A DNA stretch of 64,000 nt from Planctomycetota bacterium (GCA_016873225.1 VGXS01000017.1:16218-80217), one strand, 5' to 3'; shown: positions 52,458 to 62,242, counted from the first letter of the stretch. Numbers and translations: made by a program. The notes: generated by a model from the letters alone, not told the origin.

Positions 52458-54881
52458 CTAGCGCGGTCCGCCAAGGGCATCGACGAACAGGCGGGCCCGC
52501 CTCCTGGCCGCGAACGGGCTTTCGCCGGCTCCATGCCCCAATCCCGGCAGCAGCAGGAAGTCGAAATCCCGCCCGGCCTTCACCAGGGCGTCGACAACAC
52601 GCAAGGTGCATGCCGGATCCACATTGGTATCGACCTCGCCCACGGTGAGCAGCAGCTTTCCCCGCAGCTTGTGCGCGTCGGTCTGCGCCGCCTGGGCCTC
52701 GTAGTGCGGCCCCACGGGCCAGCCCATCCAGAGTTCGTTCCACCAGACCTTGTCGATCCGGTTGTCGTGGCAGCCGCAGTCCGCCGCCGCGGCCTTGTAG
52801 AAGTCGCCATGCGACAAAAGGGCCCGCAGCGCGCTTTGCCCGCCCGCGGAGCCGCCGAAGATCCCCACCCGTTCGAGGTCCATCCACGGACGGCTTTTGG
52901 CCGCCTCCCTCATCCAGATGATGCGATCCGGAAATCCGGAGTCGGCCAGGTTCTTGTGGCAGACATCGTGGAACGCCTTCGACCGCCAGTTGGTTCCCAT
53001 CCCGTCGATCTTCACGACGATGAATCCCAACTCCGTGAACGCGTGCGGACGATGGGTTGGCCGGAATCCCTTGGGCACGAAAGCCCCCTGGGGCCCCGCG
53101 TAGATCTCCTCCAACACCGGGTAGCGCCTGGTCGGATCAAACCCCGACGGCTTGAAGATCACTCCCCAGATGTCGGTTTTGCCGTCGCGGGCCTTGGCCG
53201 TGAACCTTTCGGGGCGCCTCCATCCCGCGTGTTCCAAAGCGTCGAGGGACCCCCGGGCCAACTCGAGGATTTTCCTGCCCGTTGCGGCGTCCCTCAGTTC
53301 GGAGACCGGCGCGTGGTCCACGCGCGACCATGTCGCCACAAGGTGCCGGCCATCGGGTGACAGGTTCCATGTGTGGGTGCCGTCGCCGTCGGTGAGCGGG
53401 GTCACTTCGCCTTCAAGGCTCACCCGGGCCAGGTGCTCGTGATAGGGATCCTGCCCGGGATGGATTCCCATCACCCTCACCAAGATCTTGCCGGTGGATT
53501 CATCCACCGCCTCCACGGAACGCGCCACCCAGTTGCCGGGGGTGAGGCACCGGATGGGCTTTCCGGTCTTGAGGTCGTGGAGGAACAGGTGGTTCCATCC
53601 ATCCCGTTCCGACATCCACACGAATGTTCCCTTGGCCTCCATCACGGTGAGGTGGAACTTGTGGGCGTAATCGATGAAGGTGGGGCTTTTGTCGTCAATG
53701 AGGATCGTTGATTTTCCCGTGGCCGCATCAATGGCCACATACCGCAGAACCTGATGCCCCCGCCGGTTGTGAACGAACCGGAATGTCGAGCCGTCGGCCG
53801 ACCACGCGGCATGGTCGTTGGCCCAGGGGCTGTCCCAGGTGGAATGATCGAGCGTGATTTCCTTGCCGGCGCCAAGGTCGAACAGGCGCGGGAACGACTG
53901 GTCCAGGGCGTCTCCCGGCTTGGCGTATGGGATGGTTCTCACCGCTTGCTGGAGCTGGTTGCCGGGTGATGATTCAACCAAGGTGATCGAGCGGTTTTGC
54001 CCTCGTCGAGTTCTCATGGCTACCGCATGCCTTCCGCCTGGCGCCACGAACACCTGTCCCCGGTAGCCGTCCTCCGGAGTGCCATCCGTGGTGAGGGCCG
54101 CGGTGGCGCCATCGTTCTTGCGCATGTGCAGGTTGTTGTCGCGGGTGAACACGGCTGGCAACTTGCCCACCGGCGGGGCGACTCCGCGCCGTGGTTCCGG
54201 GACGGATCCGTCGATCTCGGCGCGGCCCGGCGATTCGGTGCCCCGGAAAAACACCGCGGGCTTCCCATCCGCCTTCACCATCCACACATGTCCGGAAAAG
54301 GTGTGTTGTTCACGGGTCGCTCCCGGGGCGATCGAACCATAAGGAACCTCGGATCCTTCCGTGTTGATCCAGAACAGTTGCACGGTTTTGTCGAGGGCAT
54401 TGTGAAAAGAGATGGAACTTTCCATCCCTCCCGGCTTGCTGCGTTCCCGTCGAGGCAGGGGAACAAGGCCCGTGGCCTTGCCCGGGGCGGCCGGCTTCCA
54501 AACACCTCCCACTTTTTCCCAGGATCGGTTGCCAAGGCGAACCTTGGCGAGGCCGCCCGCGGCATCGAACTCGAGGTTGTCGATTTCCAGCTTGGTGGCT
54601 TCCAATGGCCTTCCTGATGCCTTGGCCAGTTCCGTGGCCAGCGCCGCGTGGTTGAAGGCGGGTGCATGCCTCGCCCCGGCGGGATCGGCCAGCATGAACT
54701 CCCAGGTTCCCCCCGACCGCGAGGCCCGGTACCAGAATCTGCCCCCCTCCAACCAGCGGGGGGAAACGGTCCCCTTGGGAGCCAAGGCTTCCCAGCGGGC
54801 GGGCGCTTCCCGCATCCTTCGGTACAGCGCCTCGAAATCATCCGCGCTCGGCGCCAGCAGGATGAGTGCGATCAGGGACAT
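52458..54881 (-). CDS. Prolyl oligopeptidase family (S9, DPP-IV-like) peptidase
   Basis: An 807-residue serine peptidase. The N-terminal part is a seven-bladed propeller with repeats such as HTWNLSPDGRHLVATWS and WSADGSTFRFV. The C-terminal hydrolase has nucleophile S678 in GIFGGSAGGQSALRAL, Asp in VGEVDTNVDP and His in LPGLGHGAGES. It probably cleaves Xaa-Pro dipeptides or related substrates in the periplasm; the signal (MSLIALILLAPSADD) is short. The start at 54881 is chosen because the open extension to 55013 lacks features and overlaps the neighbouring remnant. Confidence 0.9.
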   Translation of the reverse strand: MSLIALILLAPSADDFEALYRRMREAPARWEALAPKGTVSPRWLEGGRFWYRASRSGGTWEFMLADPAGARHAPAFNHAALATELAKASGRPLEATKLEIDNLEFDAAGGLAKVRLGNRSWEKVGGVWKPAAPGKATGLVPLPRRERSKPGGMESSISFHNALDKTVQLFWINTEGSEVPYGSIAPGATREQHTFSGHVWMVKADGKPAVFFRGTESPGRAEIDGSVPEPRRGVAPPVGKLPAVFTRDNNLHMRKNDGATAALTTDGTPEDGYRGQVFVAPGGRHAVAMRTRRGQNRSITLVESSPGNQLQQAVRTIPYAKPGDALDQSFPRLFDLGAGKEITLDHSTWDSPWANDHAAWSADGSTFRFVHNRRGHQVLRYVAIDAATGKSTILIDDKSPTFIDYAHKFHLTVMEAKGTFVWMSERDGWNHLFLHDLKTGKPIRCLTPGNWVARSVEAVDESTGKILVRVMGIHPGQDPYHEHLARVSLEGEVTPLTDGDGTHTWNLSPDGRHLVATWSRVDHAPVSELRDAATGRKILELARGSLDALEHAGWRRPERFTAKARDGKTDIWGVIFKPSGFDPTRRYPVLEEIYAGPQGAFVPKGFRPTHRPHAFTELGFIVVKIDGMGTNWRSKAFHDVCHKNLADSGFPDRIIWMREAAKSRPWMDLERVGIFGGSAGGQSALRALLSHGDFYKAAAADCGCHDNRIDKVWWNELWMGWPVGPHYEAQAAQTDAHKLRGKLLLTVGEVDTNVDPACTLRVVDALVKAGRDFDFLLLPGLGHGAGESPFAARRRARLFVDALGGPR

Positions 54882-54969
54882 GGCTTGGGAACTCCGGGTG
54901 AATGGACCATGGGTTATGATATCTACCGGCGCCGCGAAGGACCGGGGCCTGCAAGCGGAAACACCCAAT

Positions 54970-55351
54970 ATGGTTCCGATCACAGTCACCGGCGAGCCAC
55001 TCTGGCAACGCATGGGGGCATCCGTGGAGAATGTCCAAAGGCGACTTCGTCGGGCGGTCGGTGTTTTGAAGAGTGCCGGTGTGCCTTATGCGGTGGTTGG
55101 CGATAATGCTGTTCAAGGCGGATGATCCCGAGGCCAATCCGGAGGTTATGCCGGTCGAGGAAGTGGATGGGTTTCACACCTTGTCCCTGGAAAGGCTGGT
55201 GAGGATGAAGCTCAACTCATTCAGGCTCGAGGATCGTGTTCAGGCGCTTGACATGATTGGCGTGGGACTTGTCGACGCCTCAAGGCCCGGCCGATTTCCC
55301 GGGGTTCTCGCCGACAGGCTGAGGTCCTTGCTGGACAACCCCGGCCAGTGA
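54970..55351 (+). pseudogene. Nucleotidyltransferase-fold gene with internal deletion and frameshift
   Basis: Two parts of one family are found in different frames. 54970-55125 encodes the N-terminus (RRLRRAVGVLKSAGVPYAVV then GDNAV, where intact members have GGNAV). About 55107-55351 encodes the C-terminus (TLSLERLVRMKLNSFRLEDR then DMIGVGLVDASRPGRFPG). The roughly 100 residues that should lie between, including the catalytic DxD strand, are missing, and the junction shifts frame. The family (AbiEii-like or minimal nucleotidyltransferases of planctomycetes and cyanobacteria) is recognised from memory. No active enzyme can be made from it. Confidence 0.7.
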
Positions 55352-55352
55352 G

Positions 55353-56210
55353 TCACTTCAGAGGCAATCGCGCGATCTTCCACAGGGTTTCCGGGGCCAT
55401 GCGGCCGTCTTCGGCCAGGGCGACTCCCTTGCCTTGGGCGTCGATCCCAAGGTAGCGGCCGGTTCGGTCATGCCTGAGGCGCACCGTGCCCATGTCGGCG
55501 GGCACGACCTTCCACGATTGGTGGCCAGCCGTCTTCAGCGGTCCCTTGAGGAGCACATCGGTGCCCGCGCCCGCCTGCACCACCTGCGGCGTGAGGTACT
55601 TGCCCGTCTTGCGGTTCATCAGGCGCACGAAGCCGTCGCCCGACTGGATGACCAGCCATTGAGCGGCGGGATCATCGGGCTTGTCGGTGAAGCCGACATC
55701 CGGCGTCGCGGCGGTGCCCCCCAGGGCGGCGGCGAAGCGGGCGGTTTTCATCGCCTGCAGGGAGTGAAGCGCCTTGGCTTCCTCCACTCCCGGCAATTCC
55801 ATCGGCTTGGCGGGGGCGAATATCCTCTTCCTGTCCATCTCGGCCTTGTCGGCCAAGTCGTCGCGGTCGAGCCTTGTGAACTCGCGCAAGGCCCTGTCGA
55901 ATTCGATCACCAGTTGCCTGTCGGCCCGGTCGGCGGCCCACTGGTAGGAGAGCGTGGAAACGCATTTCGGCAGCTTGCGATGCGCTTGCCAGGCCTCTTG
56001 TTCGGCGAGGATCTTCTTCACGCCCTCGCGGTCGCCCTGCTTGCGCACCAGTTCCAGCTTGTTGTCGATGGCCTCGTCGAGTTCCTTGCGCGCCTTGCCA
56101 AGCGCCAAGCCATGCGCCTCGACCGCCTTGTCGAGGCGCGCGCGGGCCTCATCCACGGGATCCAGGGCCAACCCGGCCAGCGCGCAGCAGGCCAGCATCA
56201 GCGCGCACAT
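55353..56210 (-). CDS. Secreted coiled-coil protein with ricin-type beta-trefoil-like C-terminus
   Basis: A 285-residue protein: signal (MCALMLACCALAGLA), then a helical, probably coiled region (residues 18-100; DKAVEAHGLALGKARKELDE). The C-terminal 100 residues have repeated carbohydrate-binding-like units (VRLMNRKTGKYLTPQ, HQSWKVVPADMGTVRLRH, RTGRYLGIDAQGKGVALAED) with the QxW-like pattern of ricin B domains. Binding to a polysaccharide is inferred. It lies 41 bases downstream of the epimerase-like gene on the same strand, possibly co-transcribed. Confidence 0.75.
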   Translation of the reverse strand: MCALMLACCALAGLALDPVDEARARLDKAVEAHGLALGKARKELDEAIDNKLELVRKQGDREGVKKILAEQEAWQAHRKLPKCVSTLSYQWAADRADRQLVIEFDRALREFTRLDRDDLADKAEMDRKRIFAPAKPMELPGVEEAKALHSLQAMKTARFAAALGGTAATPDVGFTDKPDDPAAQWLVIQSGDGFVRLMNRKTGKYLTPQVVQAGAGTDVLLKGPLKTAGHQSWKVVPADMGTVRLRHDRTGRYLGIDAQGKGVALAEDGRMAPETLWKIARLPLK

Positions 56211-56251
56211 GGAAACGCCTCCCCGCTCAATGGGGCGGACTCGCCCCGCGC

Positions 56252-57103
56252 TCAGGCCTTCGACTTCTCCCAGCCTTCGCGCAGGAACTTGCCACCCTTC
56301 ACATACACATCATCGGCATTCTCGTACAGGTCGCGCCAGACCTTGGTGGCCGCGGCCAGGTCGGGCAGCGCCCGCCCGAAAGCCTCGATGGTCATCCAGC
56401 CCTGGTAATTGATCTTCCGGAGGGCCTTGAAGGTCTCCTCCCAGCGAACCTGGCCGGTGCCCGGCACGCCGCGGTCGTTCTCGCTCAGGTGCACATGGAT
56501 GAAGCGGGGGGCCAACGCGGCGATCGCCTCCGCCTGCCCCTTCTCCTCGATGTGCGCGTGGAAGGTGTCGTACATGCAGCGGAACCAGGGGTGATCGACG
56601 GCGTCCACCAACTCGGCCATCTGCCTCGCCGTGGTCACGAAGTAGCACTCGAACCGGTTGAGATACTCGATGGCCATCTTCACCCCCACCTGCTGGGCAT
56701 GAACGGCCGCGGCGCGCAGCACCTCCACGGCGCGCTTCTTCTCGTCAACGGTGGGAGGATTACCGGTGAAATGGCCCAGCGCCGAGTGATACGGCCCGGC
56801 AAGGCAGTCGCCCTTCAGCGCCGCGGTCATGTCGAGAGCCCACTTGATGCGGTCGAGGCCGGCATGGCGAACCTTGGCGTCGTCGGAAACGGGGTTGGCA
56901 TCGGTGGAAAGGCAGGTCACCGTGGTGCAGCCCAAGCCCTGGTTGGCCAGTTCCTGGCCCACCCGCGTGTAGTGCGCCCCGTCCCCCTCGAACAGCGGCA
57001 GTTCCACGCCGTCGAACCCGGCCTTCTTGATCTTCTCGAAGATCGGGTAGTGGGCTTCGGTCACATGGGAGGCCCACAGGAGCATGTTCATGCCGAGCTT
57101 CAT
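56252..57103 (-). CDS. Ketose 3-epimerase-like TIM barrel protein
   Basis: A 283-residue sugar isomerase/epimerase. The four metal ligands of D-tagatose/D-psicose 3-epimerases are visible: Glu in MAIEYLNRFE, Asp in CMYDTFHAHIEE, His in FIHVHLSENDRG and Glu in MTIEAFGRAL. The N-terminus KLGMNMLLWASHVTEAHYP also matches. No signal peptide, so cytoplasmic. The ATG at 57103 directly precedes the first barrel strand; the open extension to 57157 covers the divergent promoter region. The exact sugar is not known. Confidence 0.88.
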   Translation of the reverse strand: MKLGMNMLLWASHVTEAHYPIFEKIKKAGFDGVELPLFEGDGAHYTRVGQELANQGLGCTTVTCLSTDANPVSDDAKVRHAGLDRIKWALDMTAALKGDCLAGPYHSALGHFTGNPPTVDEKKRAVEVLRAAAVHAQQVGVKMAIEYLNRFECYFVTTARQMAELVDAVDHPWFRCMYDTFHAHIEEKGQAEAIAALAPRFIHVHLSENDRGVPGTGQVRWEETFKALRKINYQGWMTIEAFGRALPDLAAATKVWRDLYENADDVYVKGGKFLREGWEKSKA

Positions 57104-57209
57104 GGGAGGGAACCTTTCGGTGGTCTTTCCAGGAGTTTGAAAAAGCGTTCGTCGCAAGATGATATCTTCTTAAGCTTGTGGCCCCGTGGCAAGCAGATTG
57201 GAGCCGAAG

Positions 57210-58028
57210 GTGGAACTCGCGCAGGCCCGGTCGATCCTGACGCCGGCCACCGGTTTCATCCGGCGGGGCGGATTCGACTGGACCTGCAACCCGTACACCG
57301 GCTGCACCTTCGGTTGCCGGTACTGCTACGCCATGTTCCTGCCGCAAAACCGGAGGCCCCGGGAAGACTGGGGCCGCTGGTTCCAGGCCAAGGCCAACGC
57401 GGTGGAACTGGCGCGGCGGCAGGCGCCCCGCGCCGCCGGGCAAGCCGTTTACATGTCGAGCGTGACCGATCCCTACCAACCCGTTGAGCGTGTCCTGAAG
57501 CTCACAAGGGGAATCCTCGAGGCCTTGGCCGCCTGTCAGCCCAAGTTGGTGATCCAGACCCGGGGCCCGCTGGTGACCAGGGACATCGACATTCTTTCCA
57601 TGTTCGAGGCCGTTCGGGTGAACCTGTCGATTCCCACGGATGATGAGGAGATCAGGCAGGCGTTCGAGCCCAAGGCGCCGCCGCTGGATTCGCGCTGGCT
57701 CGCCGCCCAAGCCCTCAAGGAGTCGGGCATTCCGGTGGGATTGTGCCTCACTCCGCTGCTGCCGGTGGCCAACCATGCCGCCTTCGCCGATCGCGTGGCT
57801 GGTTTTGGCGCCGATGTGGTTGTGGTTCAGGAGTTCCATGACGCCCCCCGGGGTTGGGGTGCCGATACAACGGATGAAGCCGTTGGATTGGCCCGCCGGT
57901 TCGATCCGTCCGGAAATGGCTACCTTCTCATGCTTCGTTCATTGAACGAGCGGGGTGTCGATTATCATGAGGGTGAGTCCGGGTTCTTTCCTCCGTCCGG
58001 GTTGGGCCAACGGGCTTCCGGCGGTTAA
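57210..58028 (+). CDS. Radical SAM protein of the spore-photoproduct-lyase-like family
   Basis: A 272-residue radical SAM enzyme. The cluster motif is C32-x3-C36-x2-C39 (GCTFGCRYCYAMF), preceded by ILTPATGF and DWTCNPYTG, typical of the SPL-related proteins often called Rv2578c family. KLVIQTRGPLVTRDID and VNLSIPTDDEE are core barrel strands. GTG at 57210 has GGAG six bases upstream; a GTG at 57186 in frame is the alternative. Function of this family is poorly known; a link to DNA repair is only by similarity. Confidence 0.83.
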   Translation: MELAQARSILTPATGFIRRGGFDWTCNPYTGCTFGCRYCYAMFLPQNRRPREDWGRWFQAKANAVELARRQAPRAAGQAVYMSSVTDPYQPVERVLKLTRGILEALAACQPKLVIQTRGPLVTRDIDILSMFEAVRVNLSIPTDDEEIRQAFEPKAPPLDSRWLAAQALKESGIPVGLCLTPLLPVANHAAFADRVAGFGADVVVVQEFHDAPRGWGADTTDEAVGLARRFDPSGNGYLLMLRSLNERGVDYHEGESGFFPPSGLGQRASGG

Positions 58029-58072
58029 AATTTTGGGTATTCTCCCGCCTGAAGCTGTTTTGGAACTCCATC

Positions 58073-60742
58073 ATGCCGCTGATTAGCCTCATGCTTCTCG
58101 CGATCGCCGGCAACAATCCGGGCGGGGAAGCGTTTTTTGAAAGCAGGATCCGCCCGGTGCTGGTCGAGCATTGCCAAAAATGCCACGGGCCGGCCAAGCA
58201 GCAGGCCAGCCTGAGGCTCGATAGCTCCGCAGCCCTAGCCAAGGGGGGCGACACCGGCCCCGTGGTGGTTCCCGGCAACCCCGACGCCAGCCTCTTGATC
58301 AAGGTGATCCGGTACACGGGCGAATCGAAGATGCCGCCCAAGGGCAAGCTGCCAGCCACGGCGATTGCCGACCTCGAGCAATGGGTGCGCGACGGGGCCA
58401 AGTGGCCGGCCGGCGAAAAAGCCGTGTCCCCAGGCGGGCCGCCCGATGCGCTTGAAGCCCGCAAGACCCACTGGGCATTCCGTTCGGTGGCCGACCCGGT
58501 GGTGCCTGTGGTGAGGAATACCGACTGGGTTCGTGATCCGATCGACGCCTTCGTTCTGGCCAGAATCGAGGCTGCCGGGCTGCGGCCGGCCCCCGAGGCC
58601 AATAGGGGCACCTATATCCGCCGGGTCACCTACGACCTGACGGGCCTGCCGCCCACGCCCGGGGAGATCGACGCCTTCCTTTCGGACAAGGCACCCGGCG
58701 CCCATGAACGGCTGGTGGACAGGCTCTTGGCCAGCCCAAGGTTTGGCGAGCGTTGGGCCCGCCACTGGATGGATATTTCCCGCTACGCCGACACCAAGGG
58801 CTATGTCTTCCAGGAGGATCGCCGCTATCCGTTCGCGTGGACCTACCGCGACTGGCTGGTCAACTCCATCAACGCCGACATTCCCTACGACCGATTCGTG
58901 GCGCTTCAGGTTGCCGCGGATGTCTGGCCCGACAAGGAAAAGAAGGATCTCGCGGCGCTCGGGTTCCTCACCCTGGGCAGGCGGTTCCTCAACAATGTCC
59001 ACGACATCATCGATGACAGGCTCGATGTCACCTTCCGTGGACTGATGGGCATCACCATCGGCTGCGCCCGGTGCCACGACCACAAGTTCGATCCGGTTCC
59101 CATCGGCGACTATTACTCGCTGCATGGCGTCTTTTTGGGAAGCACCGAGCCGAAGGATCTTCCGGCCCTTTCCGACGCGCCGGGCTCCGAATCCTACCAA
59201 AAAGCCCTGGCCGGTCAGAAAAAAGAGTTGGACGACCTGTTGAGAAAGTATGGCGCGGAAATACCGGCGAAGCTGCGTTCCCAGGCGGGCGCCTACATGC
59301 TTTCGGTTCGTGACGCCGGCCTGCCTCCCTCGGAGAGGGTGTTGCCTCCCGCCCAGGATGCCGCCCTGAGGCGCCCGGTGCTCGACCGTTGGAGGCGCCA
59401 CCTGGAGCAACGCGGCAAGGAGGGAGACAATGTGTTCGCGGCGTGGCGCGCGCTTTCGCCCTTGAAGGCCTCGGAGTGGAAGGCGAAGGGGGCGGGCTTG
59501 GTGGCGGAACTCGGCAAGCGCGCCGCCGAGCAGAAGTGGCCGGGTGCCCTGGCCGCGTTGGTGAAAGACCTTCCTGAAAACCATGGGGCCCTGGCAACCC
59601 GGTACCAGACCCTGTTCGACAAGGCGATGGAGGCGCCGGATGACGCCGCTTTGGCCCCGGTTCGCGCCTCGGTTGTGGGCAAGGACGCGCCGTGCGATGT
59701 GCCCCCGGGGGAAATCGAGCGGTATCTCGACAGGGCGGAAAGGAACCGCGTTCAGGAGGCGCGCAAGAAATCGGACGCGTTCGTGGCCAGGAACGCCGGG
59801 GAGATGCCCCGGGCGATGGCCCTTGCGGAAACCGGGCCCCAGCAAGCCCGCGTGCTTCTGAGGGGCAATCCGGGCAACCCCGGGCCGACGGTGCCGCGCC
59901 AGTTTCTCCTCGTGGCCGCCGGTGCCGAGCGCAAGGCCTTTTCCAAGGGCACCGGGCGGCTGGAACTGGCCGAGGCGATCGTCTCGAAAACCAACCCGCT
60001 CACGCCGCGCGTGGCGGTCAACCGGCTCTGGATGCTTCATTTCGGACAGGGTTTGTCCCGCACGCCGGGCGATTTCGGCCTCCGAGGCGAGGCGCCCACC
60101 CATCCCGAACTGCTCGACCACCTGGCCACCCGCCTCATGCGCGACCATTGGTCGATGAAGAAACTCCACCGGGCCATGGTGCTATCGGCCACCTACCGGC
60201 AGGTCGCGGGTAATCCGGTCGCGGAAGAACAAGATCCGGATAACCGCCTCTGGGCCCGCGCCAACCGCCGCAAGCTTGAGTTCGAGGCGCTGCGGGACGG
60301 AATGCTGGCGGTTTCCGGCAAGCTCGACCCGGCCATGGGAGGGCCGTCGGTCGAGATCCTCACGGCACCCTACTCCGGCAGGCGCGGCGTCTACGGATTC
60401 ATCGACCGGCAGAACCTTCCCGGCACCTTCCGCGCCTTCGACTTGGCCAGCCCCGACTTGGCCACGCCCACCCGCCACGCCACCACGGTGCCCCAGCAGG
60501 CCCTTTACCTGCTCAACAACCCGTTCGCCCTTGAAATGGGCAGGGCATTGGCGGCGCGGCCTGAAATGGAGGGCTTGTCGCCCGCCGCCCGCGTGGTCCG
60601 CCTCTACCGTTTGGCGCTGGGACGCGAACCCGACGAAGCCGAACGCGACGATGCCGTGGCCCATGCCTCCTCAAGGCCCGGTGGCCTCGCCGAGGTGGCC
60701 CACGCCTTGTTGTGCTGCAATGAATTCCAGTTCATCGATTGA
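58073..60742 (+). CDS. PSCyt1-DUF1549-DUF1553 cytochrome-like protein
   Basis: An 889-residue planctomycete protein: signal, then a cytochrome-c-like PSCyt1 domain with C34-x2-C37-H38 (EHCQKCHGPAKQQASLRLDS), a DUF1549 domain (about 155-370; YIRRVTYDLTGLPPTP, RWARHWMDISRYADTKGY, CARCHDHKFDPVPIGDYY with a second CxxCH), and DUF1553 near 600-880 (RVAVNRLWMLHFGQGL, LEFEALRDGMLAVSGKLD, TVPQQALYLLNNPF). It precedes the DUF1501 gene with 14 bases between, the standard pair in this phylum. Periplasmic electron transfer in polysaccharide breakdown is proposed for such pairs but not proven. Confidence 0.93.
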   Translation: MPLISLMLLAIAGNNPGGEAFFESRIRPVLVEHCQKCHGPAKQQASLRLDSSAALAKGGDTGPVVVPGNPDASLLIKVIRYTGESKMPPKGKLPATAIADLEQWVRDGAKWPAGEKAVSPGGPPDALEARKTHWAFRSVADPVVPVVRNTDWVRDPIDAFVLARIEAAGLRPAPEANRGTYIRRVTYDLTGLPPTPGEIDAFLSDKAPGAHERLVDRLLASPRFGERWARHWMDISRYADTKGYVFQEDRRYPFAWTYRDWLVNSINADIPYDRFVALQVAADVWPDKEKKDLAALGFLTLGRRFLNNVHDIIDDRLDVTFRGLMGITIGCARCHDHKFDPVPIGDYYSLHGVFLGSTEPKDLPALSDAPGSESYQKALAGQKKELDDLLRKYGAEIPAKLRSQAGAYMLSVRDAGLPPSERVLPPAQDAALRRPVLDRWRRHLEQRGKEGDNVFAAWRALSPLKASEWKAKGAGLVAELGKRAAEQKWPGALAALVKDLPENHGALATRYQTLFDKAMEAPDDAALAPVRASVVGKDAPCDVPPGEIERYLDRAERNRVQEARKKSDAFVARNAGEMPRAMALAETGPQQARVLLRGNPGNPGPTVPRQFLLVAAGAERKAFSKGTGRLELAEAIVSKTNPLTPRVAVNRLWMLHFGQGLSRTPGDFGLRGEAPTHPELLDHLATRLMRDHWSMKKLHRAMVLSATYRQVAGNPVAEEQDPDNRLWARANRRKLEFEALRDGMLAVSGKLDPAMGGPSVEILTAPYSGRRGVYGFIDRQNLPGTFRAFDLASPDLATPTRHATTVPQQALYLLNNPFALEMGRALAARPEMEGLSPAARVVRLYRLALGREPDEAERDDAVAHASSRPGGLAEVAHALLCCNEFQFID

Positions 60743-60756
60743 GACGGGGTGGCATC

Positions 60757-62166
60757 ATGCTTGACAGGCGATCGATGCTGTGGCGCGGCGGAATGGGCTT
60801 GGGGGGCATCGGCCTCGCGGCCATGCTGGACGCTGAGGCGCGCGCCAACGCCCCCTCGCGCGAGATCGCCCCGTTGGCTCCCCGGTTTCCCCACCACAAG
60901 CCCAAGGCCACCCGGGTCATCCACCTGTTCATGAACGGCGGGCCGTCGCATGTCGACACCTTCGACCCCAAGCCGCTGCTGAACAAGCACCACGGGCAGG
61001 TCCTGCCGAGGCCCAACCTGCCCACCGAACGCAAGACGGGCGCCGCCTTTGGCTCGCCGTTCAAGTTCGCCAAGCATGGGCAAGCGGGCATCGAGATCAG
61101 CGAACTGTTTCCCCATGTCGCCCGCATGGCCGACCGGTTGTGCGTGGTTCGTTCCATGCATGCCGATGTGCCCAACCATGAGCCCTCGCTTTTGCTTCTC
61201 AACTGCGGTGATTCACGGCAGGTGAGGCCCAGCATGGGCTCCTGGGTCACCTACGGGCTGGGCAGCGAGAACCAGAACATGCCCGGCTTCATTTCGATGT
61301 GCCCCGGCGGGTACCCGATCCAGGAAACGCAAAACTGGCAATCGGCCTTTTTGCCCGGCGTGTACCAGGGCACCTATATCGACACCCGCAACACCAGCCT
61401 TGAAAAGCTCGTGGAAAACATCAGGCCGGGAAGGCCCGCCGGCGAGCAGCGGGGCCAGCTCGACCTTTTGGCCCGCATGAACCGGAGGCATCAAGCCGGA
61501 CGCGAGCGCGACAGCCGGCTGGAGGCCCGCATCCAGTCGTTCGAGCTGGCCTGGCGCATGCAGTCGGATGCCGAGGATGCCTTCGACATCAACCGCGAAC
61601 CGCAGTCCATCCGCGACATGTACGGCCCCGGGGTGCAGGGGCGGCAGATGCTCATCGCCCGCCGATTGGTGGAACGCGGCGTGCGCTTCGTGCAGGTATG
61701 GCACGGTGCCGGCCAGCCATGGGACAACCACGACGACATCGAGGTGAACCACCGCCGCCTGGCCAAGGAGTGCGACCAGGCCATCGGCGCCCTGCTGGCC
61801 GACCTCGAACAGCGGGGGATGCTCGATGAAACACTCGTGATCTGGGGCGGGGAGTTCGGCCGCACCCCCACCGTGGAACTGCCCACGGCCGGGGCCAACG
61901 CCGGGAAGATCAACGGCCGCGACCACAATCACCACGGCTATTCCGTGTGGTTGGCGGGCGGCGGGGCCCGCGGCGGCCATGTCCACGGCGCCACCGACGA
62001 GTTCGGGTTTCAGGCCGTGCATGACAAGGTGCATGTCCACGACCTGCAGGCCACCATCCTGCACCTGCTGGGCTTCGACCACGAGAAACTCACCTACCGC
62101 CATGCCGGGCGGGATTTCCGCCTCACCGATGTGCACGGGCGGGTGGTGAAGGAATTGCTGGCCTGA
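60757..62166 (+). CDS. DUF1501 (sulfatase-fold) protein, Tat-exported
   Basis: A 469-residue protein with a twin-arginine-like signal (LDRRSMLWRGGMGLGGIGL). The alkaline-phosphatase-like core has HLFMNGGPSHVDTFDPK, MHADVPNHEP, WDNHDDIEVNHRRLA, VIWGGEFGRTP and GRDHNHHGYSVWLAGGG, with conserved His/Asp/Asn that suggest a metal centre. The ATG at 60757 is chosen over an upstream TTG because it starts the signal peptide. It is the partner of the preceding DUF1553 protein. The activity is unknown. Confidence 0.93.
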   Translation: MLDRRSMLWRGGMGLGGIGLAAMLDAEARANAPSREIAPLAPRFPHHKPKATRVIHLFMNGGPSHVDTFDPKPLLNKHHGQVLPRPNLPTERKTGAAFGSPFKFAKHGQAGIEISELFPHVARMADRLCVVRSMHADVPNHEPSLLLLNCGDSRQVRPSMGSWVTYGLGSENQNMPGFISMCPGGYPIQETQNWQSAFLPGVYQGTYIDTRNTSLEKLVENIRPGRPAGEQRGQLDLLARMNRRHQAGRERDSRLEARIQSFELAWRMQSDAEDAFDINREPQSIRDMYGPGVQGRQMLIARRLVERGVRFVQVWHGAGQPWDNHDDIEVNHRRLAKECDQAIGALLADLEQRGMLDETLVIWGGEFGRTPTVELPTAGANAGKINGRDHNHHGYSVWLAGGGARGGHVHGATDEFGFQAVHDKVHVHDLQATILHLLGFDHEKLTYRHAGRDFRLTDVHGRVVKELLA

Positions 62167-62242
62167 TTCAGGGCTGGTTTCACCGGCTCGCTGCCCGAAC
62201 AATAAGGGTGTGATCCCTTCGCTCCCCATGGGGGTTCGAGCC

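Noticed and set aside
54412..54969. Upstream extension of the nucleotidyltransferase remnant
   Set aside because: It is antisense to the S9 peptidase N-terminus; similarity to the transferase family begins only after 54970.
57210..58028. The radical SAM gene as an anaerobic sulfatase-maturing enzyme for the nearby sulfatases
   Set aside because: It lacks the extra C-terminal cysteine clusters (SPASM) and matches the SPL-like family instead.
58235..60169. A 644-codon antisense frame over the DUF1553 gene
   Set aside because: The sense protein has clear conserved motifs over its length; the antisense product has none.
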